Source: SZUA-36 sp963801195
GTDB lineage: Bacteria > Pseudomonadota > Gammaproteobacteria > Xanthomonadales > SZUA-36
Assembly (NCBI GenBank): GCA_963801195.1
Contig: CAWDDX010000005.1
Location: forward strand, 124,001-188,000
Length of the DNA stretch: 64,000 nucleotides
Direction: 5' to 3'
The position numbers were made by a program, and so were the translations under genes. Below are positions 18,814-27,459 of this stretch, in pieces (within the stretch, counting starts at the first letter, position 1; the number at the start of each line of letters is the position of its first letter). The notes beneath the pieces were generated by a model. That model was not told the DNA's origin. It did not search any database and saw only the letters and a program-made list of their open reading frames with translations.

Positions 18814-20556
18814 CTAATCCAGCTTCAGTTTGCCCTCGACCGCATCCAGGAAGCCGAACATGTCCACCAGTTTTTCGTTCTCCGGATCATTGGTTTTGCC
18901 TTTCAGATCACCGGTGATGATACCCTCATCGACCGTGTCGATCAGGGCCAGCTTGAGCGCAGCGGCGTAGGCACACAATTTTTCATTGCTGCCGCGTTTG
19001 CCGATGGTCTCAAGCGCGTTGGCGAGCGCGTAAAGCAGGGCGGAGGAGTTGAATAATGCCACTTTGCCATTGCTTTCGAGGTATTTCAGGTACAGGTCGT
19101 GGGCGGTGCCATGCGGGGCTTCAAACAGCATGGTGCCGTCCTTGCTCTCGATGATCGAACTGGCGGTGGCCAGGCTGCCGCCCAGGGACGCTGATATATC
19201 CGAAAAGATATCCCCGTCGAGGTTCTGCGACGGGTAGAGTGCTTCGCGGGGCGGGTCGGTAATCATCTTTTTCAACTGGTTGGAAGGCCGCATGATCATA
19301 AACGAGGGTGGTGGCGTCTCAAGTTTGGCCAGTTCTGTACGCACTTCTTCGATGACGGTGCTGAAGACATCGTCGTAGGCCATGAACTCGCGTTTGAGGC
19401 CAAAGTAGACTTCCTTGTCGTTGCTTGATGCATCACGGAACACCTGGCTGATCCAATCCTTGATAGCTTCGCGGTCGTTGGACATGAACAAAACCGGGTC
19501 GCCTTTCTTCACTGTGCGCGCGTGCTTTTCTTCACCGTCGAGCACCACCTTCAAAATGCCGTCCTGGGTGGCGGGCATATTGAAGCTGCCATACTGGTCG
19601 CCACCGCCGGCGCTCATGCGGGAGATCGATACCGCAGCGCGGCGATTCGGGATGCCGGTCTTTTTGAGCTGGTCGACCAGGATCTGCAGTTTGTGACCGC
19701 TGGTGTTGTCCGGCATACCCCAGAGCGCCCGCTCGGGCGGATTGGAGACAATGCGCGCGGCCTGGGCGTCAATTAATTCGTAGTGATAATTCAGGCCAAG
19801 TTCGTAAAACCTGGTCTGGTAATCTCTCTCGTAGATTTCCTCGATGGCCTCGCGCATGACACCGTCGTAACCCGGGATGACCGTGTCTTTCAAGCCCAGG
19901 TAGGCGTCGCGCTTTTCGTCGACGGCGCGTCTGAAAAACTCGTGTGCCCAGGCGCGTACCCGGTCCATGTCATTGGTACCAATCAACCACGGGTCGCCCT
20001 TGTTGATAAAGCGGCGGTGCAGTTCAAGCGGGTCGCCGCTGTTACCCACAAACAGTAGTTTGACCACGCCGGTCGCTTCCGACAGTTCGTTGTGGCTGTT
20101 GGTGATGCCGCCGTCGTCCATGGTAAATACAGCGATATCGCGGCCCACCCAATCGGGGCGTTTGACCTCGATATTGCGGAAATGGATATCTTCACGGGTG
20201 ATGTTGCCGCCGATGCCCTTGCGGATGGCGCCGTTGGGCGACTTGGTCGCCAGGCGGTCGAGTTCGTCTTCCTTGATATGGCCGTGTTTGGCCAGCAGTT
20301 CGTCCAACTGGTCACGGTTGACGGTTATGCCCGCGTTCTTGATACCGACCCCGTGTTGCTTCAGCGCCTCGATGGCATCGATCACCACCCGGCCATTACT
20401 GAGCAGGCGAGTCTCCGCAGACAGGTCGATCTCCACCAGTGGCATGTCGAGGTATTTATTTACAAACTGTTCGAGGATGCGTTCGAAAGCGATTTGCGCC
20501 ATCTCGTCACCGTGCAGCACCACCAGCGGCTGGGCCACGGCTATTTTGTCAGTCAT
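18814..20556 (-). CDS. isocitrate/isopropylmalate dehydrogenase-like protein with a duplicated middle
   Basis: A 580-residue protein related to eukaryotic-type NADP isocitrate dehydrogenase, which normally has about 410. It opens like that enzyme (VVLHGDEM) and keeps the substrate segment SPNGAIRKGIGG...ITRE. It also keeps the C-terminal NLDGDIFSDISASLGG, with the metal aspartates, and EAPHGTAHD. Between these the central part occurs twice, at about 135-284 and 300-449. Both copies share KGDP.L...ND, W....FR, GLK and a PPxxAL end. The first copy has lost the active-site GRHAYGDQYR equivalent while the second keeps a SRMSAGGGDQYGSF version. ATG 20556 is chosen because AAGGA lies seven bases before it. 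It sits in a leftward unit with the GNAT-nitrilase gene. It may decarboxylate isocitrate or a relative; the reaction is unproven. Confidence 0.8.
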   Translation of the reverse strand: MTDKIAVAQPLVVLHGDEMAQIAFERILEQFVNKYLDMPLVEIDLSAETRLLSNGRVVIDAIEALKQHGVGIKNAGITVNRDQLDELLAKHGHIKEDELDRLATKSPNGAIRKGIGGNITREDIHFRNIEVKRPDWVGRDIAVFTMDDGGITNSHNELSEATGVVKLLFVGNSGDPLELHRRFINKGDPWLIGTNDMDRVRAWAHEFFRRAVDEKRDAYLGLKDTVIPGYDGVMREAIEEIYERDYQTRFYELGLNYHYELIDAQAARIVSNPPERALWGMPDNTSGHKLQILVDQLKKTGIPNRRAAVSISRMSAGGGDQYGSFNMPATQDGILKVVLDGEEKHARTVKKGDPVLFMSNDREAIKDWISQVFRDASSNDKEVYFGLKREFMAYDDVFSTVIEEVRTELAKLETPPPSFMIMRPSNQLKKMITDPPREALYPSQNLDGDIFSDISASLGGSLATASSIIESKDGTMLFEAPHGTAHDLYLKYLESNGKVALFNSSALLYALANALETIGKRGSNEKLCAYAAALKLALIDTVDEGIITGDLKGKTNDPENEKLVDMFGFLDAVEGKLKLD

Positions 20557-20594
20557 CGTCATGTCCTTGTCATTTTGACACGCTCGCGGCCGGT

Positions 20595-22145
20595 CTAGCG
20601 ATCCTCGGCCTTACGCTTCAGCTTCAGGGTGTAGAGGTCCTGGCGGCGGTCACGCCGGTTGTTGACACTGCCCTTGTCGGCGAGGTGCTTCAACAGGTCG
20701 AGATCGACGTCCGCGATCAGCACCATCTCGGTGTTGGGTGTCGTCTCAGCCATGATGCCGGTTGAGGGGAAGGCAAAATCGCTGGGCGAGAAAATGGCCG
20801 ACTTGGAGTACTGGATATCCATGTTGTCCACCCGTGGCAGGTTGCCCACGCTGCCGGTAATCGCCACGTAACATTCGTTTTCGATGGCCCGCGCGTGGGC
20901 GCAGAAGCGCACCCGCTGGTAACCGGTTTGGAGATCGGTCATGTAGGGCACGAAGAGTATCTCGGCGCCCTGCTCACGCAGCAGGCGCGGCAGTTCGGGG
21001 AACTCCACGTCATAACAGATCAGGATGCCGATCTTGCCGCAGTCGGTGTCGAGAGCCTTGATCACGTTGCCGCCAGACATGCCAAAGGACTCGCGTTCGG
21101 CGGGTGTAATGTGGATTTTGCGCACCGAGTCGATGCTGCCGTCGCGGCGGCACAGGTAGGCCACGTTGTAGAGACGTTTCTTGTCCACCACCGCCATGCT
21201 GCCGGCGATGATGTTGATATTGTAAGAGATCGCGAAATCGCGCATGCGGTTCAGGATCGGTTCGGTCGTTTCGGCAAGACGGCGCATGGCCCTGGCCTGG
21301 GAGACCTCGTTGTAGGCCACCAGCAACGGCGCATTGAAAAGCTCCGGAAACATGATGAAATCCGACTGGTAATCGCTGACGGTGTCGATGAAATACTCGG
21401 CCTGCTCGATGATCGCGTCGATGCTGTTGGAGGCGCGCATCTGCCACTGGACGACGCCGATGCGTACCTCGCGCTTGTTGCGGTATAGCGCGCGCGGTTT
21501 GTCCTCGTGGTAAACGTTGCTCCATTCCAGCAGTGTCGCGTATTCGAGTGATTCGGCATCGCCGGCCAGGTATTGCTTCAGCACCTTTTTGACGTGGAAA
21601 CCGTTGGAAAGCTGGAAACTCAGTATCGGGTCATAGGCCTCCTTCATCCGCACCTTGTGGATATACTCCCTCGGCGTCAGTTTGTCGGCATACTTTGCGT
21701 AACCCGGGATACGACCGCCGGCGACCATGCCGCGCAGGTTGTAGCGTTCGCACAGTTCCTTGCGCACGTCGTAGAGACGCCGGGCCAGGCGCAGACCACG
21801 GTAGTCCGGGTGTACGAAAACGTCGATGCCGTAGAGTACGTCGCCATTCTTGTCGTGGGTTGAGAAGGTCTCGTCGCCGGTGATCTCCATGTAGGTGTGG
21901 TTGTCGCCGAACTTGCTGTAGTCGACCAGCAGCGACAGGGCGCAGCCGACGACTTTGCCGTTGACCTCGACGGCCATCTGGCCCTCGGGGAACTTGCGCA
22001 GCAGTTCGGCAACCTGCCGGCGGGCCCAGGGGTCGTCGTCGACATTCTCATAGGACAACAGCATTGCTTCATGCAGGTCCTTGTAGTCCTCGATGGCAAG
22101 TCCACGGACGAAGACCTTCATTTCATTTTCTGATTGTTGTGTCAT
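20595..22145 (-). CDS. GNAT acetyltransferase-carbon-nitrogen hydrolase fusion
   Basis: A 516-residue two-domain protein. Residues 1 to about 215 form a GNAT N-acetyltransferase with the acetyl-CoA-side region IDVFVHPDYRGLRLARRLYD. Residues from about 226 form a nitrilase-superfamily hydrolase with the Glu268 (FPELF), Lys343 (RKIHITP), Cys377 (ICYDVEFPE) triad. The same fusion is widespread in proteobacteria and usually annotated as a bifunctional protein; substrate is unknown, but amide or omega-amide hydrolysis of an acylated amine is the natural guess. It is followed after 38 bases by the duplicated-core dehydrogenase and preceded after 60 bases by a POT transporter, so these may form one operon for a nitrogenous compound. 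Confidence 0.9.
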   Translation of the reverse strand: MTQQSENEMKVFVRGLAIEDYKDLHEAMLLSYENVDDDPWARRQVAELLRKFPEGQMAVEVNGKVVGCALSLLVDYSKFGDNHTYMEITGDETFSTHDKNGDVLYGIDVFVHPDYRGLRLARRLYDVRKELCERYNLRGMVAGGRIPGYAKYADKLTPREYIHKVRMKEAYDPILSFQLSNGFHVKKVLKQYLAGDAESLEYATLLEWSNVYHEDKPRALYRNKREVRIGVVQWQMRASNSIDAIIEQAEYFIDTVSDYQSDFIMFPELFNAPLLVAYNEVSQARAMRRLAETTEPILNRMRDFAISYNINIIAGSMAVVDKKRLYNVAYLCRRDGSIDSVRKIHITPAERESFGMSGGNVIKALDTDCGKIGILICYDVEFPELPRLLREQGAEILFVPYMTDLQTGYQRVRFCAHARAIENECYVAITGSVGNLPRVDNMDIQYSKSAIFSPSDFAFPSTGIMAETTPNTEMVLIADVDLDLLKHLADKGSVNNRRDRRQDLYTLKLKRKAEDR

Positions 22146-22205
22146 GCAGGTATGATGCGGGCGGTGGCACCGGGATGCAACCTGACTGCTGCTTCAGACC
22201 CCGTT

Positions 22206-23705
22206 TTACGTTGTTGCTGCCCGGGCTTTGGGTACCGGGTCTGCCAACGGCTCCTTGACCTGGATGAGCCTGCGCAGGAATGGAATCAGCACTACCAGGA
22301 CGATGCCCACAATGGTGCTACCCCAGCCAAGTTTCGAAAACAGCGTTGCATAGTCCGGGTTGGTGATCAACGGGGAGCCCTGGGCGGCGTCCGGAACCAT
22401 GCCGGAGAAGTCGCCGGCAAACAGCGAGGCGAGACCGGTTACCAGCATCCAGCTGCCCATCATGACGCCCTGGTAACGGCTCGGGGCCAATTTGCCAATC
22501 ATTGCGTAGCCAATGGGCGAGATCAGCAGTTCGCCGATGCTCTGCAGGACGTAGCTGCCAAACAACCATTGGAAGGCGACCATGCCCGTGTCGCCGGCCA
22601 GCGATATACCTGCGGGCAGGGCCAGGAAGCCGAGGCCCATCAGGATGAGCGCGGCGGCGAATTGCTGTGGAATGTCAATCTTCCAGCCGCGCTTGCGCAG
22701 CCGGCTGAACCACGCTGCCAGCAGCGGACCGCCCACCACGATCACAACGGTGTTGATGTTCTGGACCCACTGCGGCGCGACCCTGATACCCCAGACCTGC
22801 AGGTCGACGTTGTTGATGGCAAACAACTGCAGACCATTGGGAGCCATCTGGTAGAGCGACCAGAATACCAGCGAGCCGAGGGTAAGAATCAGGTACGCCC
22901 ACATGTTGTTTCGTTCGATTTTATCGCGATGCTTCAGCGTCAGGTAAACCAGCGTGGCCGCGACGATTGCTGAAATTGCCTTGAGCAGTGTCCCGGTAGG
23001 CCCGGGGTTTTGCAGCAGAATCCACACGGTGGGTACAAGCCCGATCAGGATCGCCATGCCGGCAACGAAGCGGATCTTGTACTGCCCGGGTGTTACCTTG
23101 AGTAACGGTGTATGAAGATCCTTTAGCACCCTCCAGTTGGCGACCGCCAGGACAATGGCGAGAAAGTTGCCGACGGTCGCGAAGATAAACAGGCTCGCGT
23201 AGCTCTCGGTTAATTGATAATGGCCGGCAACGGCAAACCCGACAAAAAACCCGAGGTTCATGCCCGCGTAGTTCCACAGGAATGCCGCTTCGCGGCGGGT
23301 GTCCGCCGGTTCGAAGCGTTGCGTCAACATCATGTTCAGGCAGGTGACGTTCAGACCGCTTCCGGTCAAAAAAAGCGCCAGTCCCCAATAGAGCAGTGTG
23401 GTCGTCCCACCGGCGGTCAGCGCGGAACCGAACAACTGCAACACCATTCCGCCGACGAACAGGTTGCGGTTGCTCAAAAAGCGGCCGCCCAGGTAACCCC
23501 CGAAAAGATGTAAACCGTAGTTGAATGCACCGAACACGCCCATCAGGATGGCGGCGTCGGCAGCGGAAAAACCCAGGTGCCTTGTGGCGTACAGGACCAG
23601 GGTGGAGTAGAACACCGCAAAACCGAGTGTCGCTACGATCTGGATAAAGAAAAGGGCGCCGGCGCCTTCCGGGATGCTCCTGATTTTGTTCGCCAGCAAT
23701 GACAT
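22206..23705 (-). CDS. POT/PTR family peptide transporter
   Basis: A proton-dependent oligopeptide transporter of 499 residues with about 14 hydrophobic segments. Typical features are the early helix FYSTLVLYATRHLGFS, the GGYLGGRFLSNRN loop, and late SIGELLISPIGYAMIGKLAP, which is the family's C-terminal signature region. It should import di- or tripeptides or peptide-like molecules with protons through the inner membrane. The ATG at 23705 is preferred over an in-frame GTG at 23717 because the ribosome site GGGAGAGG lies between them. It is upstream of the GNAT-nitrilase gene on the same strand. Confidence 0.92.
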   Translation of the reverse strand: MSLLANKIRSIPEGAGALFFIQIVATLGFAVFYSTLVLYATRHLGFSAADAAILMGVFGAFNYGLHLFGGYLGGRFLSNRNLFVGGMVLQLFGSALTAGGTTTLLYWGLALFLTGSGLNVTCLNMMLTQRFEPADTRREAAFLWNYAGMNLGFFVGFAVAGHYQLTESYASLFIFATVGNFLAIVLAVANWRVLKDLHTPLLKVTPGQYKIRFVAGMAILIGLVPTVWILLQNPGPTGTLLKAISAIVAATLVYLTLKHRDKIERNNMWAYLILTLGSLVFWSLYQMAPNGLQLFAINNVDLQVWGIRVAPQWVQNINTVVIVVGGPLLAAWFSRLRKRGWKIDIPQQFAAALILMGLGFLALPAGISLAGDTGMVAFQWLFGSYVLQSIGELLISPIGYAMIGKLAPSRYQGVMMGSWMLVTGLASLFAGDFSGMVPDAAQGSPLITNPDYATLFSKLGWGSTIVGIVLVVLIPFLRRLIQVKEPLADPVPKARAATT

Positions 23706-23767
23706 GTCCTCTCCCACCAGGATTGACCGTGGCCGGCCCGGATTTCATGGCAAAAGTAAATAAAAAC

Positions 23768-23795
23768 AAGCCCTGGCTGACATCAGCCAGGGCTT
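23768..23795 (-). terminator. rho-independent terminator after the HiPIP gene
   Basis: A near-perfect 13-base inverted repeat AAGCCCTGGCTGA / TCAGCCAGGGCTT separated by two bases. On the minus strand it is followed by GTTTTTATTT. It lies just beyond the HiPIP stop at 23814 and isolates that gene from the POT transporter downstream. Confidence 0.9.
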
Positions 23796-23813
23796 AAACT
23801 ACGCGGTGTTTGT

Positions 23814-24152
23814 TCAGGATTTCTTAACCCAGGCGGTGCACCAGCCCTTGGCGTTGACCTGTTTGCCCTGGAAGATGGCGCATGGCCCCCATTCACTGCC
23901 GGCTTCACCTGAATATTGCATGCAGTTTTCGCACAGGGCGGTCACGTCTACACGCTCATCGATCGCGGTCGCATCGTCTTTGTATTTCAGCGCCTTGGCC
24001 ATCGGGTCATCTTCGCTGATATGAGGTGCGTCTTCGGCAATTGCGATCCGGGTTCCGCCAAGTAATACTATAACGGGTAAACTTGCCGAGGCGGCTGCCA
24101 ATTTGTTCAGAAACTTACGCCTGGAACTCTTGGGTTGGGTGTTCGATGACAT
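23814..24152 (-). CDS. high-potential iron-sulfur protein (HiPIP)
   Basis: A 112-residue exported [4Fe-4S] electron carrier. Residues 8-40 are a Tat signal (SSRRKFLNKLAAAS and a hydrophobic run ending in AIAED). The cluster ligands are Cys74 and Cys77 (CENC), Cys91 (GPC) and Cys105 (GWC), spaced as in the family. HiPIPs carry electrons in the periplasm from the bc1 complex to a reaction centre or terminal oxidase. The start at 24152 has AGGAG seven bases upstream and gives the twin-arginine leader; upstream in-frame codons have no such features. It is a single-gene unit with its own terminator. Confidence 0.96.
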   Translation of the reverse strand: MSSNTQPKSSRRKFLNKLAAASASLPVIVLLGGTRIAIAEDAPHISEDDPMAKALKYKDDATAIDERVDVTALCENCMQYSGEAGSEWGPCAIFQGKQVNAKGWCTAWVKKS

Positions 24153-24309
24153 TGTGAATCTCCTGGTCACATGGAACCCTAATTCTCTCGCAGAACCATA
24201 CAAGTTGCCAGTGAAAGCTGAATGATGACCTTTATCGTCTGCGATCAAACCGCTTCTCAACAGGTGTCAGGTACAATGTCCGGCCGTGGTTTCAGAACAA
24301 AGAGGGTGA

Positions 24310-25137
24310 TTGCAAGTGGGCTACTGGTTTTTTGTCGCGTTGGTTCTGGCCGCAATGGTCATTGCCCTGGTGTTGCCGGGTTACCGTTTGAAAAAAGCGA
24401 TTGCCGCACCGTTTCCCGATGAGTGGGTGGACATCGTTGAACGCAATATTGCCGTGTATCGCAGCCTGCCCATGCCATTGCGGTTGCAACTCAGGAACCT
24501 GATCAAGCAGTTTCTGCATCAAAAGCATTTCAGTGGTGCCGGTGGTTTGGAGATTACGGATGAGATTCGCGTCACCATCGCCGCCGAAGCCTGTATGTTG
24601 CTGTTAAACCGCAAGACCCGGGTTTACCCGTCGTTGCGTTACATCATCGTCTACCCGTCTGCATTCGTGGTCGAGCGGCAACAGGGTAGCGAGGAAGGCG
24701 TTGTCAGTGAAGGACGTAAGGGGCTGCTGGGTGAGTCATGGAGTAACGGCAAGGTCATCCTGGCCTGGGACAACGTCCTGCACGGGTCGCAAAATTTTGT
24801 CGATGGACAGAATGTCGTATTACACGAATTTGCACACCAGTTGGATAGCGAATCGGGGAGCACCAACGGTGCACCGATCCTGACGGGTAAAAACTGCTTA
24901 CGCACCTGGGCCACGACGTTGTCGAGTGAGTTCGAAGCGTTACAAAAAGATGCCTGGAAGGGTAAGCGTTCGCTGATCGATCACTATGGCGCGACCAATC
25001 CGGCAGAATTCTTTGCCGTTTCAACCGAAACATTTTTTGAAAAACCGGAGCAGATGGCACAATTTCACGCCGAGCTGTTTGAAGTGCTTAAATGCTATTA
25101 CCGGATCGATCCAAGGGATTGGCAAGCGCCACCCTAA
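24310..25137 (+). CDS. MtfA-like zinc peptidase (M90) with an N-terminal membrane anchor
   Basis: A 275-residue protein of the MtfA/peptidase M90 family. The zinc motif HEFAH lies at 172-176 and is followed by QLDSESG; AWDNVLHG upstream and NPAEFFAVSTETFFEKP downstream are the other conserved blocks. In E. coli MtfA is a soluble peptidase that also binds the Mlc repressor. Here residues 4-24 form a strong hydrophobic helix, so the protein appears membrane-anchored with its peptidase domain in the cytoplasm. The start is a TTG at 24310 (or a GTG at 24316), with GAGGGTGA just upstream; the choice is not firm. Confidence 0.88.
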   Translation: MQVGYWFFVALVLAAMVIALVLPGYRLKKAIAAPFPDEWVDIVERNIAVYRSLPMPLRLQLRNLIKQFLHQKHFSGAGGLEITDEIRVTIAAEACMLLLNRKTRVYPSLRYIIVYPSAFVVERQQGSEEGVVSEGRKGLLGESWSNGKVILAWDNVLHGSQNFVDGQNVVLHEFAHQLDSESGSTNGAPILTGKNCLRTWATTLSSEFEALQKDAWKGKRSLIDHYGATNPAEFFAVSTETFFEKPEQMAQFHAELFEVLKCYYRIDPRDWQAPP

Positions 25138-25203
25138 TCAGCGCAAACCGCACTTAAACACAGGTTGGTACCTCAGCAATATTATCGGACGCTGAAGGCG
25201 ACC

Positions 25204-25345
25204 GGCCGATACACCGTCGTCTTCAACGGCGAAATCTACAAGCACCTGCCACTGCGTGATGAACTGCGCTCGCGTGGCTACGGTTTCCGCACCGAAAGTG
25301 ATACGGAAACCCTGCTCGCCAGCTTCGTACGCTGGTTTGACGCGG
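25204..25345 (+). pseudogene. remnant of asparagine synthase (glutamine-hydrolysing)
   Basis: About 47 codons match the N-terminal glutamine amidotransferase domain of AsnB-type enzymes: the segment YTVVFNGEIYKHLPLRDEL followed by RGYGFRTESDTETLLASF. The catalytic Cys2 and the start of the domain are absent, and downstream of 25345 the frame leads into unrelated sequence before stopping at 25446. It is an isolated scrap in the otherwise ordinary gap between the MtfA-like gene and a convergent exported protein, presumably left by a deletion of a former gene. Confidence 0.75.
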
Positions 25346-25442
25346 GCAGTTCGGTATTCAGTACCAGCGGCTGGGCCAACCCGACTCTGACGATCGTCGC
25401 CTTGTCGTTACGACTTGCGGATCACCTGGACACACGTTTGGC

Positions 25443-25865
25443 CTAATTCGGGTGACAGGCCCCGAAAACGATATACCCTGTATCTTCACCCGATATACTC
25501 AGGGTCATGCTGCCCGTTTCCTGGGCGATGACCATGCTCCATATAAAGTCATTGTCGATACCCTGGATGGCGGTGTGCCCGCTTTTCAATGTAGACACCT
25601 GGCTGATGGGTGAAACACGGGTGTTTTCGTGCAACTTGGTGGTCGAAGCTTTCTTTGCTTTAAAGTCGATTTCAATAAAAACCGGGAAATTGATCATCCA
25701 CGGCGCCCCGGTTATACACTCCTGGCTGGCAGCGTTGCACTCGGCAGAAAAGATAGAGGCGCAGGTCAACGGCTTGGAACCATCGAAATCATCGGCTGAA
25801 GCAGTGGCCGGCAGGACCGAAATCGCCAATACCGCCGCCATGTACATAAATGTTTGTTTTGTCAT
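25443..25865 (-). CDS. exported protein of unknown function
   Basis: A 140-residue protein with a signal peptide (hydrophobic MAAVLAISVLPATASA). The mature part has four cysteines that could form disulfides and mainly short beta-type stretches, with DNDFIWSMVIAQETGSMTLSISGEDTG near its end. No family is recognised. ATG 25865 is preferred over the adjacent ATG 25868, because GAGGTGGG lies at a better distance. It follows the glycine-zipper gene by 13 bases on the same strand, so both are probably co-expressed and exported. Confidence 0.7.
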   Translation of the reverse strand: MTKQTFMYMAAVLAISVLPATASADDFDGSKPLTCASIFSAECNAASQECITGAPWMINFPVFIEIDFKAKKASTTKLHENTRVSPISQVSTLKSGHTAIQGIDNDFIWSMVIAQETGSMTLSISGEDTGYIVFGACHPN

Positions 25866-25878
25866 CATCCCACCTCGG

Positions 25879-26364
25879 TTAATTGACGGTATAGCCGCGG
25901 CCCTGCAGGCACGTGGCATAGGCGCGGTTGAAATCGTTTTGCGACTGCTGGTATTGCTCAGCCTGCTGCTGCGCCCAGGCATTCTGCTGGGCGGCCGAGC
26001 TCTGGGCCTGCTCGCTGTGACGCACACCACCGATCAGCAGACCGGTGCCCGCGCCGATGGCAGCGCCCTTGCCGGCGTCACCGGCTATCGCACCAATGAC
26101 CAGGCCGCCCAGGGCGCCACGAAAAGCGCCTCTTGCGGCATTGGTAGTGGGTTGCTGCTGAGGCGGCGGGGCTGAAGTGGGTTGAAATGGTGCCGTCGGG
26201 TCGAAACCGGTCTGTCCGGAGGCCCAGGTCACGCAGGCGCCTTCATCCGATTTTTGCTGTTCCGCACTTTGACCCTTGCTCGGGTAAACCATGAGGCCTG
26301 CGGCCATTGCGGTTGACGTAACAAACATCGCACAACACGTGGCGATGATCAGTTTTCCTGTCAT
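25879..26364 (-). CDS. exported glycine-zipper protein
   Basis: A 161-residue envelope protein. A signal peptide (1-22, ending AMAAG) is followed by a Pro/Gln-rich linker, a glycine-zipper helix (LGGLVIGAIAGDAGKGAAIG), and a Gln/Ala-rich C-terminal helix ending in RAYATCLQGRGYTVN. Glycine zippers of this kind insert in or associate with membranes; this family resembles YMGG/OmpA-like lipoprotein companions of unknown role. The start at 26364 has GGAG seven bases upstream. It is followed by the exported protein at 25865. Confidence 0.8.
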   Translation of the reverse strand: MTGKLIIATCCAMFVTSTAMAAGLMVYPSKGQSAEQQKSDEGACVTWASGQTGFDPTAPFQPTSAPPPQQQPTTNAARGAFRGALGGLVIGAIAGDAGKGAAIGAGTGLLIGGVRHSEQAQSSAAQQNAWAQQQAEQYQQSQNDFNRAYATCLQGRGYTVN

Positions 26365-26438
26365 TTTGCATCTCCTGGCAGATTGATATAGCAGTCTGGG
26401 AAAATGCAATTGTATGCCCACAGCTTCTAATTTAACAG

Positions 26439-27299
26439 TCACTGCTGTGTATGCGGTTTTTCCTGGTGCTCCAGCACGAAATCGGCCCGCTCATCCTGAC
26501 CCAAAACACGCACCAGGTAAGGCATCACCTTGGACAGGGTCTCCTGTAATCCCCACGGCGGATTGAGTATGAAAATACCGCTGCCGCGCATGCCAACGTC
26601 CGCGGCGTCCGACTCCAGCACGCTCAACGCAACATGCAACCAGCTCTTCGCCGGCAGTAATTTCAGTTGTTCGGGCAAATGCCTGGTTTCGGGCCGCAGC
26701 AACTGCGGATACCAGAGCGCATAGACGCCGGTCGGGAAGCGTTTGAGACCCTCACCCAGAGCTGAGATGACACGCCGGTAATCGTATTTGTCTTCATAGG
26801 GCGGATCGATCAGCACCAGCGCACGTTTCGGTGGTGGCGGCAGAAGGGCTTTCAAGGCGCTAAACCCGTCCGTGGTATGAATCAGCACCCGCTTGCCATG
26901 CGCGCTGAAATTTTTTTGCAACAGCGCGGTGTCAGCCGGGTGCAATTCGAACAGGCGCATGCGGTCCTTCTCACGCAGTATCCGCGATGCCAGCATCGGC
27001 GATCCCGGGTACAGTTGCAACCGGCCATCGGGGTTGAAGCTTTTCACCAGGTCCACGTAGTCGGCCAGCGGGGCGGGCAGATCGTCACGCGCCCATAAAC
27101 GCGCGATGCCGCTCAGGTACTCGGCGTTCAGGGTGGCATAACCGCTATCCAGCGCGTAGCAACCGGCGCCGGCATGGGTGTCGATGTACCAGAACGGTTT
27201 GTCCTTCAGTGCCAGGTGACGCAGCAACTGCACCTCGAGAAAGTGCTTTAGCACGTCGGCGTGATTGCCTGCGTGAAATGCGTGGCGGTAGCTGAGCAT
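26439..27299 (-). CDS. rlmJ: 23S rRNA (adenine(2030)-N6)-methyltransferase
   Basis: A 286-residue RlmJ protein, which methylates N6 of A2030 in 23S rRNA using S-adenosylmethionine. The N-terminal MLSYRHAFHAGNHADVLKH is diagnostic, and the amino-methyltransferase motif DPPY appears as LIDPPYEDKYDY, with the SAM-side WYIDTHAGAGCY near the start. Length is standard (about 280). The start at 27299 gives the canonical N-terminus; the in-frame ATG at 27410 would add an unrelated leader. It stands alone, read away from the GFA-family gene. Confidence 0.97.
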   Translation of the reverse strand: MLSYRHAFHAGNHADVLKHFLEVQLLRHLALKDKPFWYIDTHAGAGCYALDSGYATLNAEYLSGIARLWARDDLPAPLADYVDLVKSFNPDGRLQLYPGSPMLASRILREKDRMRLFELHPADTALLQKNFSAHGKRVLIHTTDGFSALKALLPPPPKRALVLIDPPYEDKYDYRRVISALGEGLKRFPTGVYALWYPQLLRPETRHLPEQLKLLPAKSWLHVALSVLESDAADVGMRGSGIFILNPPWGLQETLSKVMPYLVRVLGQDERADFVLEHQEKPHTQQ

Positions 27300-27459
27300 G
27301 GCTGTGAAAAACAATATTAAGGAAAGCCATTGTGTCACGTCGCGTCGGCGGCAACAATTTGTCAGCGGGGAATGGCCGGGATATTGACGCAGCTGAAAAG
27401 TTTGACGCACACTGTCAGGCCAGGCAACAGACCGGTCAGGCGGGAAGGTTCAGAAACAT

